Positions 54,901 through 64,000 of a stretch of 64,000 bases of DNA are shown one piece after another; position 1 is the first letter of the stretch, and each line of letters opens with the position of its first letter. The stretch comes from Cristatella mucedo (taxonomy: Eukaryota; Bryozoa; Phylactolaemata; Cristatellidae), in NCBI GenBank assembly GCA_009760855.2, contig WPIO01000020.1, positions 1,264,501-1,328,500 of the forward strand, read 5' to 3'. The notes below the pieces were generated by a model. The model saw only the letters and a list, made by a program, of their open reading frames with translations, was not told where the DNA came from and did no database searches. The translations under genes and the position numbers were made by a program.

Positions 54901-57900
54901 GCTGCTGGGCCCGCAGAGCGAGATTTGCAGGCAATCTAGTGCGGCGTGTTTCGGCAGGAGCAGCATCTCGGCGCAGTGACTCGGCGCGCAGCAACTCGGG
55001 TCGCAGCGCTTCTTTTTGCTGACATAACTGAGGGCTATTTTATGTGCTGCTCCCTCTTCATGATCCAGGTGATGAGCTCGAGATCACCAGTAGAAGAATC
55101 TCGCATTACCCCGTCAAGCGATTGTGATGTACACTGAGGCTCGATGTTACACACGAAAACTGATTGTTCACAAAGTTTTTCGATGCGTAGCAATTGTTTC
55201 AGTGTCCTGAAATCACAGCGACCTTGTGATCTTGTTGAAGTCTGCCCACATTACAGGTATTAATAATTGTTCGACGGCCATTTTGCTTCCGAACGCTACT
55301 GACGATCGGACGTGTATGGGGCGTTTCCCCCAAACCGCCTGTCTTTTTGGTCTTAATGGGAAGAGCCCCAACGTTTGTTCCAGCAGACCCAATAAGTTCG
55401 GCCAAATGCAGGGAGTTTACAGGACCCGAATCGTTAGCTGGCAACAAAAATGCGTGCCCGGCGGCAGCAATACCGGCCGCTAGATTTTCGATCCCGCGAG
55501 AGCAACGGTTCATGATCAATTTGTCCATGTTTGCTCTGCTGGCGCTTATGCTCAAGGTTTATTTAAATACCCGTGTCGGTATGCGAAGGCGGCTCAGTGG
55601 GCAGATACCAGCTCCGAAGCGAACGGGAAGCAGGTGCTCGCCACTGAGCAGGGCACCTGCTTCGGGCGGCCGGTAAGTGAGCTGTCTCGGCGGCGGCTTC
55701 GGCGGGGATCAGACGAATGGGCAGCCAGCGCGAGACTAAACACCCGTGTGTACGGTGGCCTGCTGGGAGCGGGGTGCATGCAAACTGGACGCCGGGAATA
55801 ATCATTCCCCGGAATCGCTCGAGCACGTGACCGTCTGCAAGTAATGCTCCCCCATCGCCGCAGCAGAGACGAAATGGATGTCTGCTGCTTCATTCAAAAT
55901 CTGGATTCAAAAGTCTCACAGCCGCCGCACTAGAGGCAGTCCATTGAATGCGACGTCGCTCGAGAGTGCCGCTGCAGTAAAAACGCCGCCCGCCCCAGAG
56001 CTGGCGATGTCAGTCAATCGGCTACTTTTCCTAGGGGCTGCTTGCAAGCTGCTGCTATCCGCGCTCATTCTTGAGTTTCAAACGGGAGGGGGCTGCTTCT
56101 TGGCAACGACTGCTGCTTCAGATGTATATCTCCGGATTGGTTCCACGTGCGGCGGCAGCTTCATTTATGCGAGAAGATTCAGTTGGGTCGCCGAGGGCAG
56201 TGGACAGCCACAAACCACGACGCGCCTTCAGCAGAATGACAGAGGCACAACTTCCGCTCTGAAATTCAGTCTCTGCTTCTTCTTTGACGGCCGTACTGCT
56301 TACATTCACGACTATGCGGCTGCAAACGTTCACTCTGCTTTTAGGCGACAGCATTATTGTAGACTACAACCGAGCCTAAGAAGCAAAATTATTCGAATCG
56401 TCACCCCGTGTTAAAAGTGGGTCTTAAAGGCTAAGTGCCTACACATTTTTCGCCAGCATCCAATCCAGGCGGCGGCAGCAGCAGATTATGCGGCGCGGCA
56501 ACTGTTCTAGGTCAAACGAGGTCAAAACAAGTCAGACGCCGCTGCTGCTGCGGCAGCAGCGTCGGCGCTAGCAGTGTCCGGCCTGCCCTATTTACCGCGC
56601 CGTCGGCCTACGCGGGGGTTAGGCGCCGTCGAGGTCCAGCGGCGCCGGCTGATAGCGTAAGCAGAGCTAATTCAGGCAGGGGCCGACTAATTCAGCCTCC
56701 GGTCAGAAAGTGAAGAAAGTGAGCCGTGCCGAGTCGGCCCGACCCCCAGCTATTCGCTGGTCGCGTCGAGCTCACATTTCAGCAGCAAAGTAGTAATGGT
56801 TCGGAGTCCTGCATCGGCAGCAGGCCTGCAGCATTTTATTGCCCGCTGCAAGCGACATGTATCGGCGACAGCCGCTAAGGCTAGCGTAAGGAATGAGTAT
56901 TGGGTCGACGCTTCTTTGCCTTTCTTTTCTAGTATCATTTTTGTGGAAAGTTTTCGCAAGATACTGAAATATTCGGGGCTTTATCGCGTCAAGGTTTGTA
57001 GATTTATTTGCTCAGGGTCAGGGTCATGTGTCGGTAGCTTTTCTCTTTTTTTTTTCAAGACGCAGTGATAAACCCGTTGGAAATTTCGTTCTCTATTGAA
57101 AGCTGTTTCGGTAAGTACTCATACGCCTTCGATTTCAACATCACGTTTGCTTTGAATACTTTGTATTAGCTGTGAGTGGTGGAGTTTTTATCAACGGCTC
57201 GAATGATTGTCGAATTGAGCCAAGTGAACAAGCGAGCTGCATCGATCGTCTGACAAGTCATATAAACTTTGTATAATTTTCTTTGATTCTTCCAAGTTGT
57301 GCAGCACTTGAACGATGACATGACGTAATTATCTTCATTCCAAAGACCAATTTATTCGAAGTCTACGAGACTCGGAGACAGTAGTGGCAGTTTTTGGATC
57401 GGCTCGGTTAGGTAACTCTCACTGACGTCCGCTGACTGCGCTCCTCCAAAATCCCACGCACGACGCTCTCAGTTTCTTGAATGGCTATGTTTACCTGCGA
57501 AGTAAATACTGGCTCCATTTACCAAGTATCTGTGTAAGCACACGACAGTGGGGTAGCCAATGTGCGCCCTCTTTCGGGTTAGTCATCCTATTATTACCTT
57601 GACGTTAAAGAGGACATAATTACTTTCCTACCTAAAGGAGGACCCAATCCAGATGTTAGAAGACCCAAGTTGCATCTATTTTGCAAAATACTGCTCTAGC
57701 GGTGAAAACTTGTCACCGGATAAAAAGGCTAACTATTCGCTAATTTATTATCTTATTAGACGACGAACTCTAGTTTTATGTTTAGCCAGATCTTTATCGT
57801 CAATGTGGCAATTGTTTATTCACAAAGAGCTGTTTAAAACTTTTTCCCCTTCAAGTATTCCCAATTTTTTTAGGGACATAAGAGCAATGCATCACTATCG

Positions 57901-57984
57901 AAGGACGATCGTACTGCAGCCTGTCGAGAGCCGCAGGTTCGATGTAGAAAGTTGTTTTGCTGTGTGTTCAACCAACCTCAAATC
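54901..57984. other. No recognisable gene; possible non-LTR C-terminal remnant
   Basis: Mixed sequence with frames of 85-178 codons, none recognised (55199-55555 -, 55878-56414 +). Near 55776-55842 one + frame reads CKLDAGNNHSPESLEHVTVC, a Cys/His spacing resembling the C-terminal motif of some non-LTR retrotransposons. 56.4-56.7 kb is GC-rich. 57.1-57.9 kb is AT-richer with nothing recognised. Confidence 0.35.
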
Positions 57985-58265
57985 ATGCCTATAGTCAATA
58001 TTATCAGAAAGCCTGGATTCCCCAGTTGGCTGAAGTCAAAATATAACCTAACTTGACGACATTAAAAAAGAGCTAAAAACAAATATGCACCTCACAGCAT
58101 CTGCTCATTCTGCGTGAATTGCCTTTCGTGTGCTTAGGCCTGCTAAAATTGTGGGTGTTGTCGCTAACAAATTGACAAGGAGCTTAATTTCCAGTACGTG
58201 CAAAGTTCCTAGAAAAAGATGTAGTTCTCTTCGGGTGTTACGCAGATAATTTATTGCATTTAAAT
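57985..58265 (+). mobile_element. L2-like LINE 3' end
   Basis: ACTTGACGACATTAAAAAAG, GCATCTGCTCATTCTGCGTG, then TACGTGCAAAGTTCCTAGAA and TGTAGTTCTCTTCGGGTG, matching the copy at 37.7-37.9 kb. Confidence 0.75.
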
Positions 58266-58289
58266 TAACAATAGACGGGACGTCATAAA

Positions 58290-58710
58290 AATGCACTGAC
58301 CAACTTTGGCTGTGGTATTCCGATCTAAGCAAGCCCGCATTTTAGCAATGTTACGGTAGCTGAAAGTAGGAAGAATTGACTGGATCTGATGCGGTCATCT
58401 ACAGTCGTTTCGGAACAAAATGCCCAGATTCTACACAGAGGCTGAAGGAGAATAGCCGGCCAAACCCTTTTTAAGGCTTAGACTTTCCACATAATAAGTG
58501 ACGATAGGTTAGCTCTTAACTATTTAGTTAGCTATATACCGTCCAATATTAGTGACCCACGAAGATTTCAAGCTGTGTGCAATGAAATGGACAGTTTTCT
58601 CGTCCATTTGCTTTCGAATTAAAAAATATATATTAATAAATGTGATATTGTGCCCTCAAAGAACTCAATCTCTTTCTAGGCGCTTTGCATTTGCTGTAAA
58701 GGAAATATAT
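58290..58710 (-). mobile_element. L2-like LINE, inverted fragments
   Basis: AGCAAGCCCGCATTTTAGCA and GTAGCTGAAAGTAGG (reverse of the AYFQLHNIAKIRA block), and a separate 3' tail at 58635-58710 (AACTCAATCTCTTTCTAGGC). Confidence 0.78.
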
Positions 58711-59152
58711 TTCGGCAGTTAGTAGGTCAAGAATTAGTTGCAGGATTTGAAATACAACACCAAGCTTTCATTTAACAAAGTGTTCGAAACGGGATTTCAT
58801 GAAATTGCACGTGACCGTGAATCAAACCACCGCAAGAAAATGCCGGTCAATTTTATAAATACGGAATGAAGACAAAAATACGCTTGCAGTTGGTTGCGAC
58901 TAATCTCTTCATGTCTAGCCGTAAATGAATTGTAATCTGTGAATACTCGGCTCTTTCTAATAAAGATCTCAACTTGCGCCAATGGATAAGCTATATTTCT
59001 TGTTGCCATTTTTAACACAGCTACGATAAGTTCGTAATTAAAAAAAACTTGATCTGGCATAGCAGAGCCAAGGGATAATCTTTCTGCCAATTCTTTGACC
59101 ACTCAGGTATTTCTGTTAAAATTCCCAAAACCACAAGGCGGTGACTAGATAC

Positions 59153-59156
<4 letters not shown>

Positions 59157-59237
<81 letters not shown>

Positions 59238-59312
59238 CATATGTATATAAATATATACAGTATATGTATATATGAATAGTATATATATATATATATATAT
59301 ATATGAATATTG

Positions 59313-59400
<88 letters not shown>
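59157..59400. repeat. (CA)n - AT-rich - (TG)n compound microsatellite
   Basis: About 75 bases of CA, then about 130 bases of AT-rich TATATA, then about 40 bases of TG. The two outer arms are reverse complements and the middle is self-complementary. It abuts the 3' end of a SINE B. Confidence 0.97.
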
Positions 59401-59401
<1 letters not shown>

Positions 59402-59550
59402 GCTAATTTAACACCCTCATTTGTATAGCAGCAGAAGAGCCTTAACAGCCTTGCAATTGACAATATTGGATTGCTCGCTACAGGATTCGAACCCACGACC
59501 TCGGTCGTGAAGAACGAGCACCTTACCTCCTGGGCTATCCCGGCCCATAC
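59400..59550 (-). mobile_element. SINE B copy
   Basis: CTCATTTGTATAGCAGCAGA tail, AGGATTCGAACCCACGACCT B-box and TACCTCCTGGGCTATCCCGG head in reverse. Confidence 0.9.
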
Positions 59551-60280
59551 CATGAGGAAGAGTCCTTAACTGAGCACTAAAAATCTGAGCGATTGGCACG
59601 AAAATAGTTTACAAGGAGCAAAATGTTATATAACAACTTTTGCCAATATAGGCAAATAGTTGAATTAGCTGACAGACAGGAAGACAATAAAAAAAAAAGT
59701 AGGAAAGGTTAGGGAACAGAAGCAGTGTCTAGAATTGGCATCAAGGGCACAAGCATAATGCCTAGTAAGAACCGTTGAAGTGAGTCTAAAAGTAATAGAG
59801 AAAAAGCATTGATGCCGAGCAGTATGTAAAAAAAATTGTCTTTTAGATAAGCTGAAGATGCGTCGAGTGCTTACTGCCGAAACTGTTTAGCTATGTGTTG
59901 AGGAGCCAATGCGTAACAGACCTTGAAAAGACGGTCTGATGTGAAATCTCTTTTTCACTGGCAACCCTAGCCGTTTGACCTGCTGCACACTGAGTGGAAA
60001 ACGTGAGCATCTGGATGTCCTGTGGATAGTGGCATAGATATGAATAACGGCCATATCCGGTAGTGACCATGGGAAGCTGTTGCATGTTGTTTTGTGTGAA
60101 CGTCCGCTAACCGATTCTGGATGTTGTGCACGAGAAGTGTTCTTTTCATCATCTATAATTTCCCGGTGGTTGATGTAATCGCCAAACATAGTCGTAGACA
60201 GAAATGGCCTGACTGCCATTTCACGCCATTTTTGTCTGCGTCACTGGCCCCCTATCAAGCTTAGAATCGACTTCAAGATC
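59551..60280. other. No recognisable gene
   Basis: AT-leaning sequence. A 110-codon minus frame (59887-60219) is unrecognised. Confidence 0.4.
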
Positions 60281-60283
60281 CTC

Positions 60284-60296
60284 TCTCTCTCTCTCT

Positions 60297-60342
<46 letters not shown>
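60284..60342 (+). repeat. (CT)n microsatellite
   Basis: About 58 bases of CT with one GC interruption. Confidence 0.97.
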
Positions 60343-60347
<5 letters not shown>

Positions 60348-60439
60348 ACTTACTCTTTGCACTCAAGAGCACAAGCTCCCCTTTTAGATTTACATCCTCC
60401 TCCAGTCTGAGCTCGCACAACCCACACCTTACGGCTTAC

Positions 60440-61560
60440 GAATAATAGAATAATATGATAATAGCAATAATAATAATACATTTACATAGCGCCTCAGAGA
60501 ACTTTCTAGGCACTTTACAGATGCGGTAAATACAGCACGACCAAATGGTTAGTCACTAAATGCTGTCACAAAAAGGCATATTAAATCTTCTCTTTAAATG
60601 TCTTCATGCCAGGGGATCTCGTGATGTCAGTCGGGAGTGATTTCCACGCTTTGGGAGCATATGAACTACAGATATGGTCTCCGCAGGTTTTGAAGTTCGT
60701 ACGAGGTATAACTACACGATTTGAGTCAGAACTATGTGTGGTAAGATGCTTGGCCTGGCGGGGGAGTACTTCTGATAGGTAGGCTGGAGCGAAGGAATGA
60801 AGGGACTTAAAGTGAGGGGCAGAACCTTGAAGTCGGTACGGTGCTTGATTGTGAGCCAGTGCAGGTCGTTGAGAAGTGGTGTGGTGTGGCAACTGCAACG
60901 CTCGCGACAGACAAGCCCTGCTGAGGAGTTCTGCACCAACTGTAAATGCCTGATTGTACCAGGCGGTACACCAGCAAGCGGCGAGTTACAGAAATCGAGA
61001 TGCGATGTTATGAAATGCATGTACAAATTTGGATGCAGTACCCAAGTCTAAGCAAGCCCAAATTTTTAGCAATGTTATGCAGCTGAAAGTAGGCCGACTT
61101 GACTTTAGAGCTGATGTGTTAATCTAATGAAATGTCACTTTGGAGCAGGACACCTAGATTAGTTGCATAATCAGCAGGCAGGAGATTTTCTGGCGGAGCC
61201 GATTTCGGGCAATAATCTTCCCAGTTTCCCAGTCACATTTGGTTTTCCGATAGCTAGTAAGTTGGTTTTGCGCTCATTTAATTTGAGAAAGTTATCTGTC
61301 GTCCGGATATGCGGATCGAGCTAGCAATGCATGCGGCCCGGGTGCTTAGAGAATCAAACGCGATAGAGGGCTGGATGGGATCAAGGCAACAGTGCAACTG
61401 GGCGTAATCTTCATAGAAGAGCCTAGATTGTGCTATGCGATCGCATCGGCAAGAGGAGAATGTAAACTGATAAGTAGCGGCCGAGCAAGGAGCCCCGAGG
61501 TACCCAGTGGTTCTCAGTGGCTCTTCGGATGCCCTGTGCGACCTGATTCGGAATGTGTGC
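60440..61560 (-). mobile_element. L2-like LINE, long inverted fragment
   Basis: From its 3' tail (60465-60530) the minus strand includes YAPKAWKSLPTDI, SFAPAYLSEVLPRQAKHLTT, SHLDFCNSPLAG and VQNSSAGLVCRERC, and, near 61400-61480, a degenerate active-site region (YEDYAQL in place of YADDTQL). Several frameshifts. It spans from the YADD region to the 3' end. Confidence 0.87.
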
Positions 61561-61639
61561 AAGCATTTCTGCTGCTCGCTTTTCGTGCTTACGGTGCGCG
61601 ATTAGTGCATGATGGTATTACGGTGCATGGTGGTATTAA

Positions 61640-61870
61640 ACGGAGTCCTACCGACTGGTAGCCCCAAGTGTTATCTTACGTGCTCTTGCATGCTAGTCGC
61701 AGCATGAAACTTGCATGCTTTTGGATGCTAGCCCAAGTATGACACGTTGCAACGTCATTAACTCTTGGTCGGTTATTGCATCTCTTGAAGCGAGTTGTAA
61801 AGAACCTCGTTAGAGATTTAACTCTCTTGCTGCATGGGCCACAGATACAACCTGCCACTATTAATATCAT
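61640..61870 (+). mobile_element. L2-like LINE, subfamily 2, 3' tail, diverged
   Basis: GCATCTCTTGAAGCGAGTTG, TAAAGAACCTCGTTAGAGAT and ACTCTCTTGC resemble the subfamily 2 tail. Confidence 0.6.
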
Positions 61871-62209
61871 CGTCATTGGGGGAACTTAAGATCGCCAAGA
61901 TATTACAATGAGCTTGGGCTTGAGTCATGGTCCGCACGTTTCGCTGACAGCGATTGTGACAGACAAGAGTTAAGGTATCGACCAAACGATCTGTCCTGCT
62001 TTGGGCTCTACATCGGCTACACTCAAGATTGATTTCAAGCACGATCATTGATGCAAAACAAACGGCGTTATTTCAAATTTATTTCACTGACAGCCCGTTC
62101 TTCTTTGGACTCTATAAACCTGCTACACTCAAATAGATTTCTTGCATGATCGTTGATGTAAAAATTTACGGCATTATTTCAACTTTGTGTCCGAAATAAA
62201 AAGGTTAGC
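61871..62209. other. No recognisable gene; short internal duplication
   Basis: TCTACATCGGCTACACTCAA (62008) and CTATAAACCTGCTACACTCA (62112), each followed by GATTGATTTC/AGATTTCTTG and an ACGATCATTGATG-like motif, indicate a diverged direct duplication of about 100 bases. Confidence 0.5.
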
Positions 62210-62375
62210 TGAATAAACAGCCTCATTTGTATAGCGTGAGAAGAGCCTTAATGGCTATCGCCACCGATCAGAGTGAGCAATAAAGAATCACCCACTGCAG
62301 GACTCAAGCTCACGCTCTGAGTCGTCAAGAGCGAGCACCTTACCATCTGGGCTAAGACCCAGGGGCGACATACTG
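62210..62375 (-). mobile_element. SINE B copy
   Basis: CAGCCTCATTTGTATAGCGT tail, GCAGGACTCAAGCTCACGCT B-box and TACCATCTGGGCTAAGACCC head in reverse. Confidence 0.87.
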
Positions 62376-62915
62376 ACGTCACTGAATATATATATCATTT
62401 GAGTTATGAGACATACCAAAATTTTACAAGCCTCTCGAGGAAGACGGGCAACAAGCTAGACAAAGTTGTAGGGAGCTTTCTAATGCCGAGTTCCTCATTG
62501 CCAGCCGAAGCTAGCGCTGACGTTAACAAATTAATCAGATTTCGTAGTCGCTCTATTTTGGGTACGCTAAACTTCTCTGTCAATCACTTAGGACTAATTA
62601 TTGACAGGCAGAAGCACAATGTTTTACCAGGCATGACCGAGAAGCATTGCCAATCAGAAAACATTAAGAAGGTTAGGCTCTCCTTGAGAAGTAAACACTA
62701 GGTGAGGCAAAGTTCTTGTCAACGACATCGGGACAAGTAGTAGCAAAAAAGATATACTCATATCTCAAAACTTGCCACCTAGCAAGTAAGTTCGTCAGAT
62801 TTGAGAGCGAGTCACTGCACAGATTAAGCTCTCCTGCGAGTGTATATCAACCTTCCCAGGAATGCCGACTTGGGAGAGTCTGCTTTTGCTCTACGTTTCG
62901 GCACAGTTTGATACT
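62376..62915. other. No recognisable gene
   Basis: A 100-codon frame at 62399-62701 is not recognised and has no convincing splice context. Confidence 0.35.
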
Positions 62916-62919
62916 AATG

Positions 62920-64000
62920 ATAACAAGGTCCTTCTTGAGCGCCTCTCATCTCGCCTGGGCATCCCTGGCACAGCACTGTTCTTGTTTAGGTCTTGTCTCA
63001 CTGGAGGACTTCATTAGCAAAAGTCGCGCAAGGAGCCCCTGAAGTACGAGGTACCCAACGGATCTGCAGGTTTGGCCCAGTTAAGGTGGTCGCCCGGGCC
63101 GAGGTCGTGGGCTCGAGCCCCATGGCATGTGTAGGCGCCTGAATAAAGATGAAGTTCTCTTAGGGCACTATACAAATGAATTATATTATTATTATTGTTA
63201 TCTGTGCTCGGCTCACTTATTTTCACAATTTATACTCTCTCACTTGCCGATGTAATCGCACAGGACGATCCTGACTTCCATTTTTCAGCAGATGACCCTA
63301 CAGCTGTACCCGTCCTTTGACCCCTGCCTGCCTTTCACCACAGCAAACTCTATTAACCAACCCCCTTGCTGCATGCATTGCTGATATTTGCATTTGGTTG
63401 GCAGCAAACTTTTTCGAATTTAATGATGATAAAAAATAACTTACTAGTTTAGTTACTGGCACGTCTAATGTTACTCACAAATTGAAAAACCTATCCCTCA
63501 AAATGGGACCGGCTAGCAATCTTATGTAGCATCTATAGGAAATTTAGGTGTCCGTTTCAAAGTAAACTTTCACTAGACGATCGCATCAGCTCCACCGCCA
63601 AGACTGCATACTTTCAGCTAGGCCATACTGCAAAACTTCGGGGATGCTTAGAAAAGGATACCACACTCGAGTTGGTAAATTCATCTGTGACATCCCTTCT
63701 CGACTTCTATAACTCAGTGCTTGCACTTGTTCAGGATTGTGAATCAAGGCGCTTACAGTTGGTGCAAAATTCAGCAGCCAGACTTGCCTGCCGCAAGTGT
63801 AGCAGTTACTCACATTACACCCCTTTCTCATCAATCTGCACTGGCTACCCATCAAGCAGCATATACAATTTTCTAGGTTCAGTCACTTAATTTTGACAGC
63901 TTCAATCTCTTGATCCGGCCTACCTATGAAAACTACTTTCCAGTCGTGCTAGCCCTCAATCCACCAACTCTTTTGACTCAAGTCGTTTAGCTATGCCTCC
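62920..64000 (+). mobile_element. L2-like LINE with nested SINE A, running off the window
   Basis: CTTGAGCGCCTCTCATCTCG and GAGGTACCCAACGGATCTGC give the block before motif GVPQGSVLG. A SINE A copy then interrupts it. After the SINE comes TGTGCTCGGCTCACTTATTT and a frameshifted equivalent of FYADD (CATTTTTCAGCAGATGACCC). Further blocks are TAYFQL.HTAKLRGCLEKD and RRLQLVQNSAARLACR. Continues beyond 64000. Several frameshifts. Confidence 0.88.
63069..63203 (+). mobile_element. SINE A copy nested in the LINE
   Basis: GTTTGGCCCAGTTAAGGTGG head, GTGGGCTCGAGCCCCATGGC B-box, GGCGCCTGAATAAAGATGAA and GGGCACTATACAAATGAATT tail with (ATT)n. Confidence 0.93.

Overview
This is eukaryotic, almost certainly invertebrate animal, nuclear DNA. 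The one confidently recognised protein-coding gene is a nuclear receptor of the HNF4 family (NR2A) on the + strand, split into at least six coding exons between about 13.6 and 21.8 kb. Spliced exons with GT/AG boundaries, very long dinucleotide microsatellites, tRNA-derived SINEs and L2-like non-LTR retrotransposons with YADD reverse transcriptase motifs all fit a repeat-rich bilaterian genome. A spiralian such as a flatworm, mollusc or annelid is plausible, but the sequence alone does not settle the phylum.

Layout. 1-13.5 kb: intergenic or 5' region of the receptor gene, with SINE copies, L2 3' tails, CpG-rich GC islands (5.2-6.4 and 7.2-9.0 kb, the second holding a (CGG)n run), and (GA)n, (GT)n and (GATA)n microsatellites. 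13.6-21.8 kb: the HNF4 gene. Exon 1 carries an alanine/glutamine-rich N-terminus and the whole two-zinc-finger DNA-binding domain. Exon 2 is the hinge. Exon 3 begins the ligand-binding domain and has an apparent one-base frameshift. Exons 4 and 5 hold the conserved ligand-binding core and end in the AF-2 helix. Exon 6 encodes the F domain and the stop. Intron 1 holds a (CA)n block and a roughly 1.4 kb polypyrimidine tract; introns 2 and 3 hold purine-rich GA tracts. 21.8-27.9 kb: probable 3' UTR, then mostly unrecognised sequence with (GA)n blocks.

28-64 kb: dominated by retroelement debris. There are at least two L2-like LINE subfamilies, nearly all 5'-truncated and full of stops, and two tRNA-derived SINE families, here called A and B. 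The best LINE copy is at 51.7-52.7 kb. SINE A ends in a stem-loop tail that closely resembles the L2 3' end. SINE B has a different tail. Several insertions are nested (39.5, 31.5 and 63.1 kb), giving a relative chronology. A second CpG-rich island lies at 32.9-34.7 kb. A few short segments (40.2, 42.7, 43.2 and 50.3 kb) look like possible exons of an unrecognised + strand gene, at low confidence.

The genes do not form a pathway in the prokaryotic sense. The biological story is one transcription factor gene embedded in a landscape of L2 LINEs and the SINEs that probably parasitise their machinery. I found no prokaryotic operon, CRISPR array, rRNA gene or intact mobile element.
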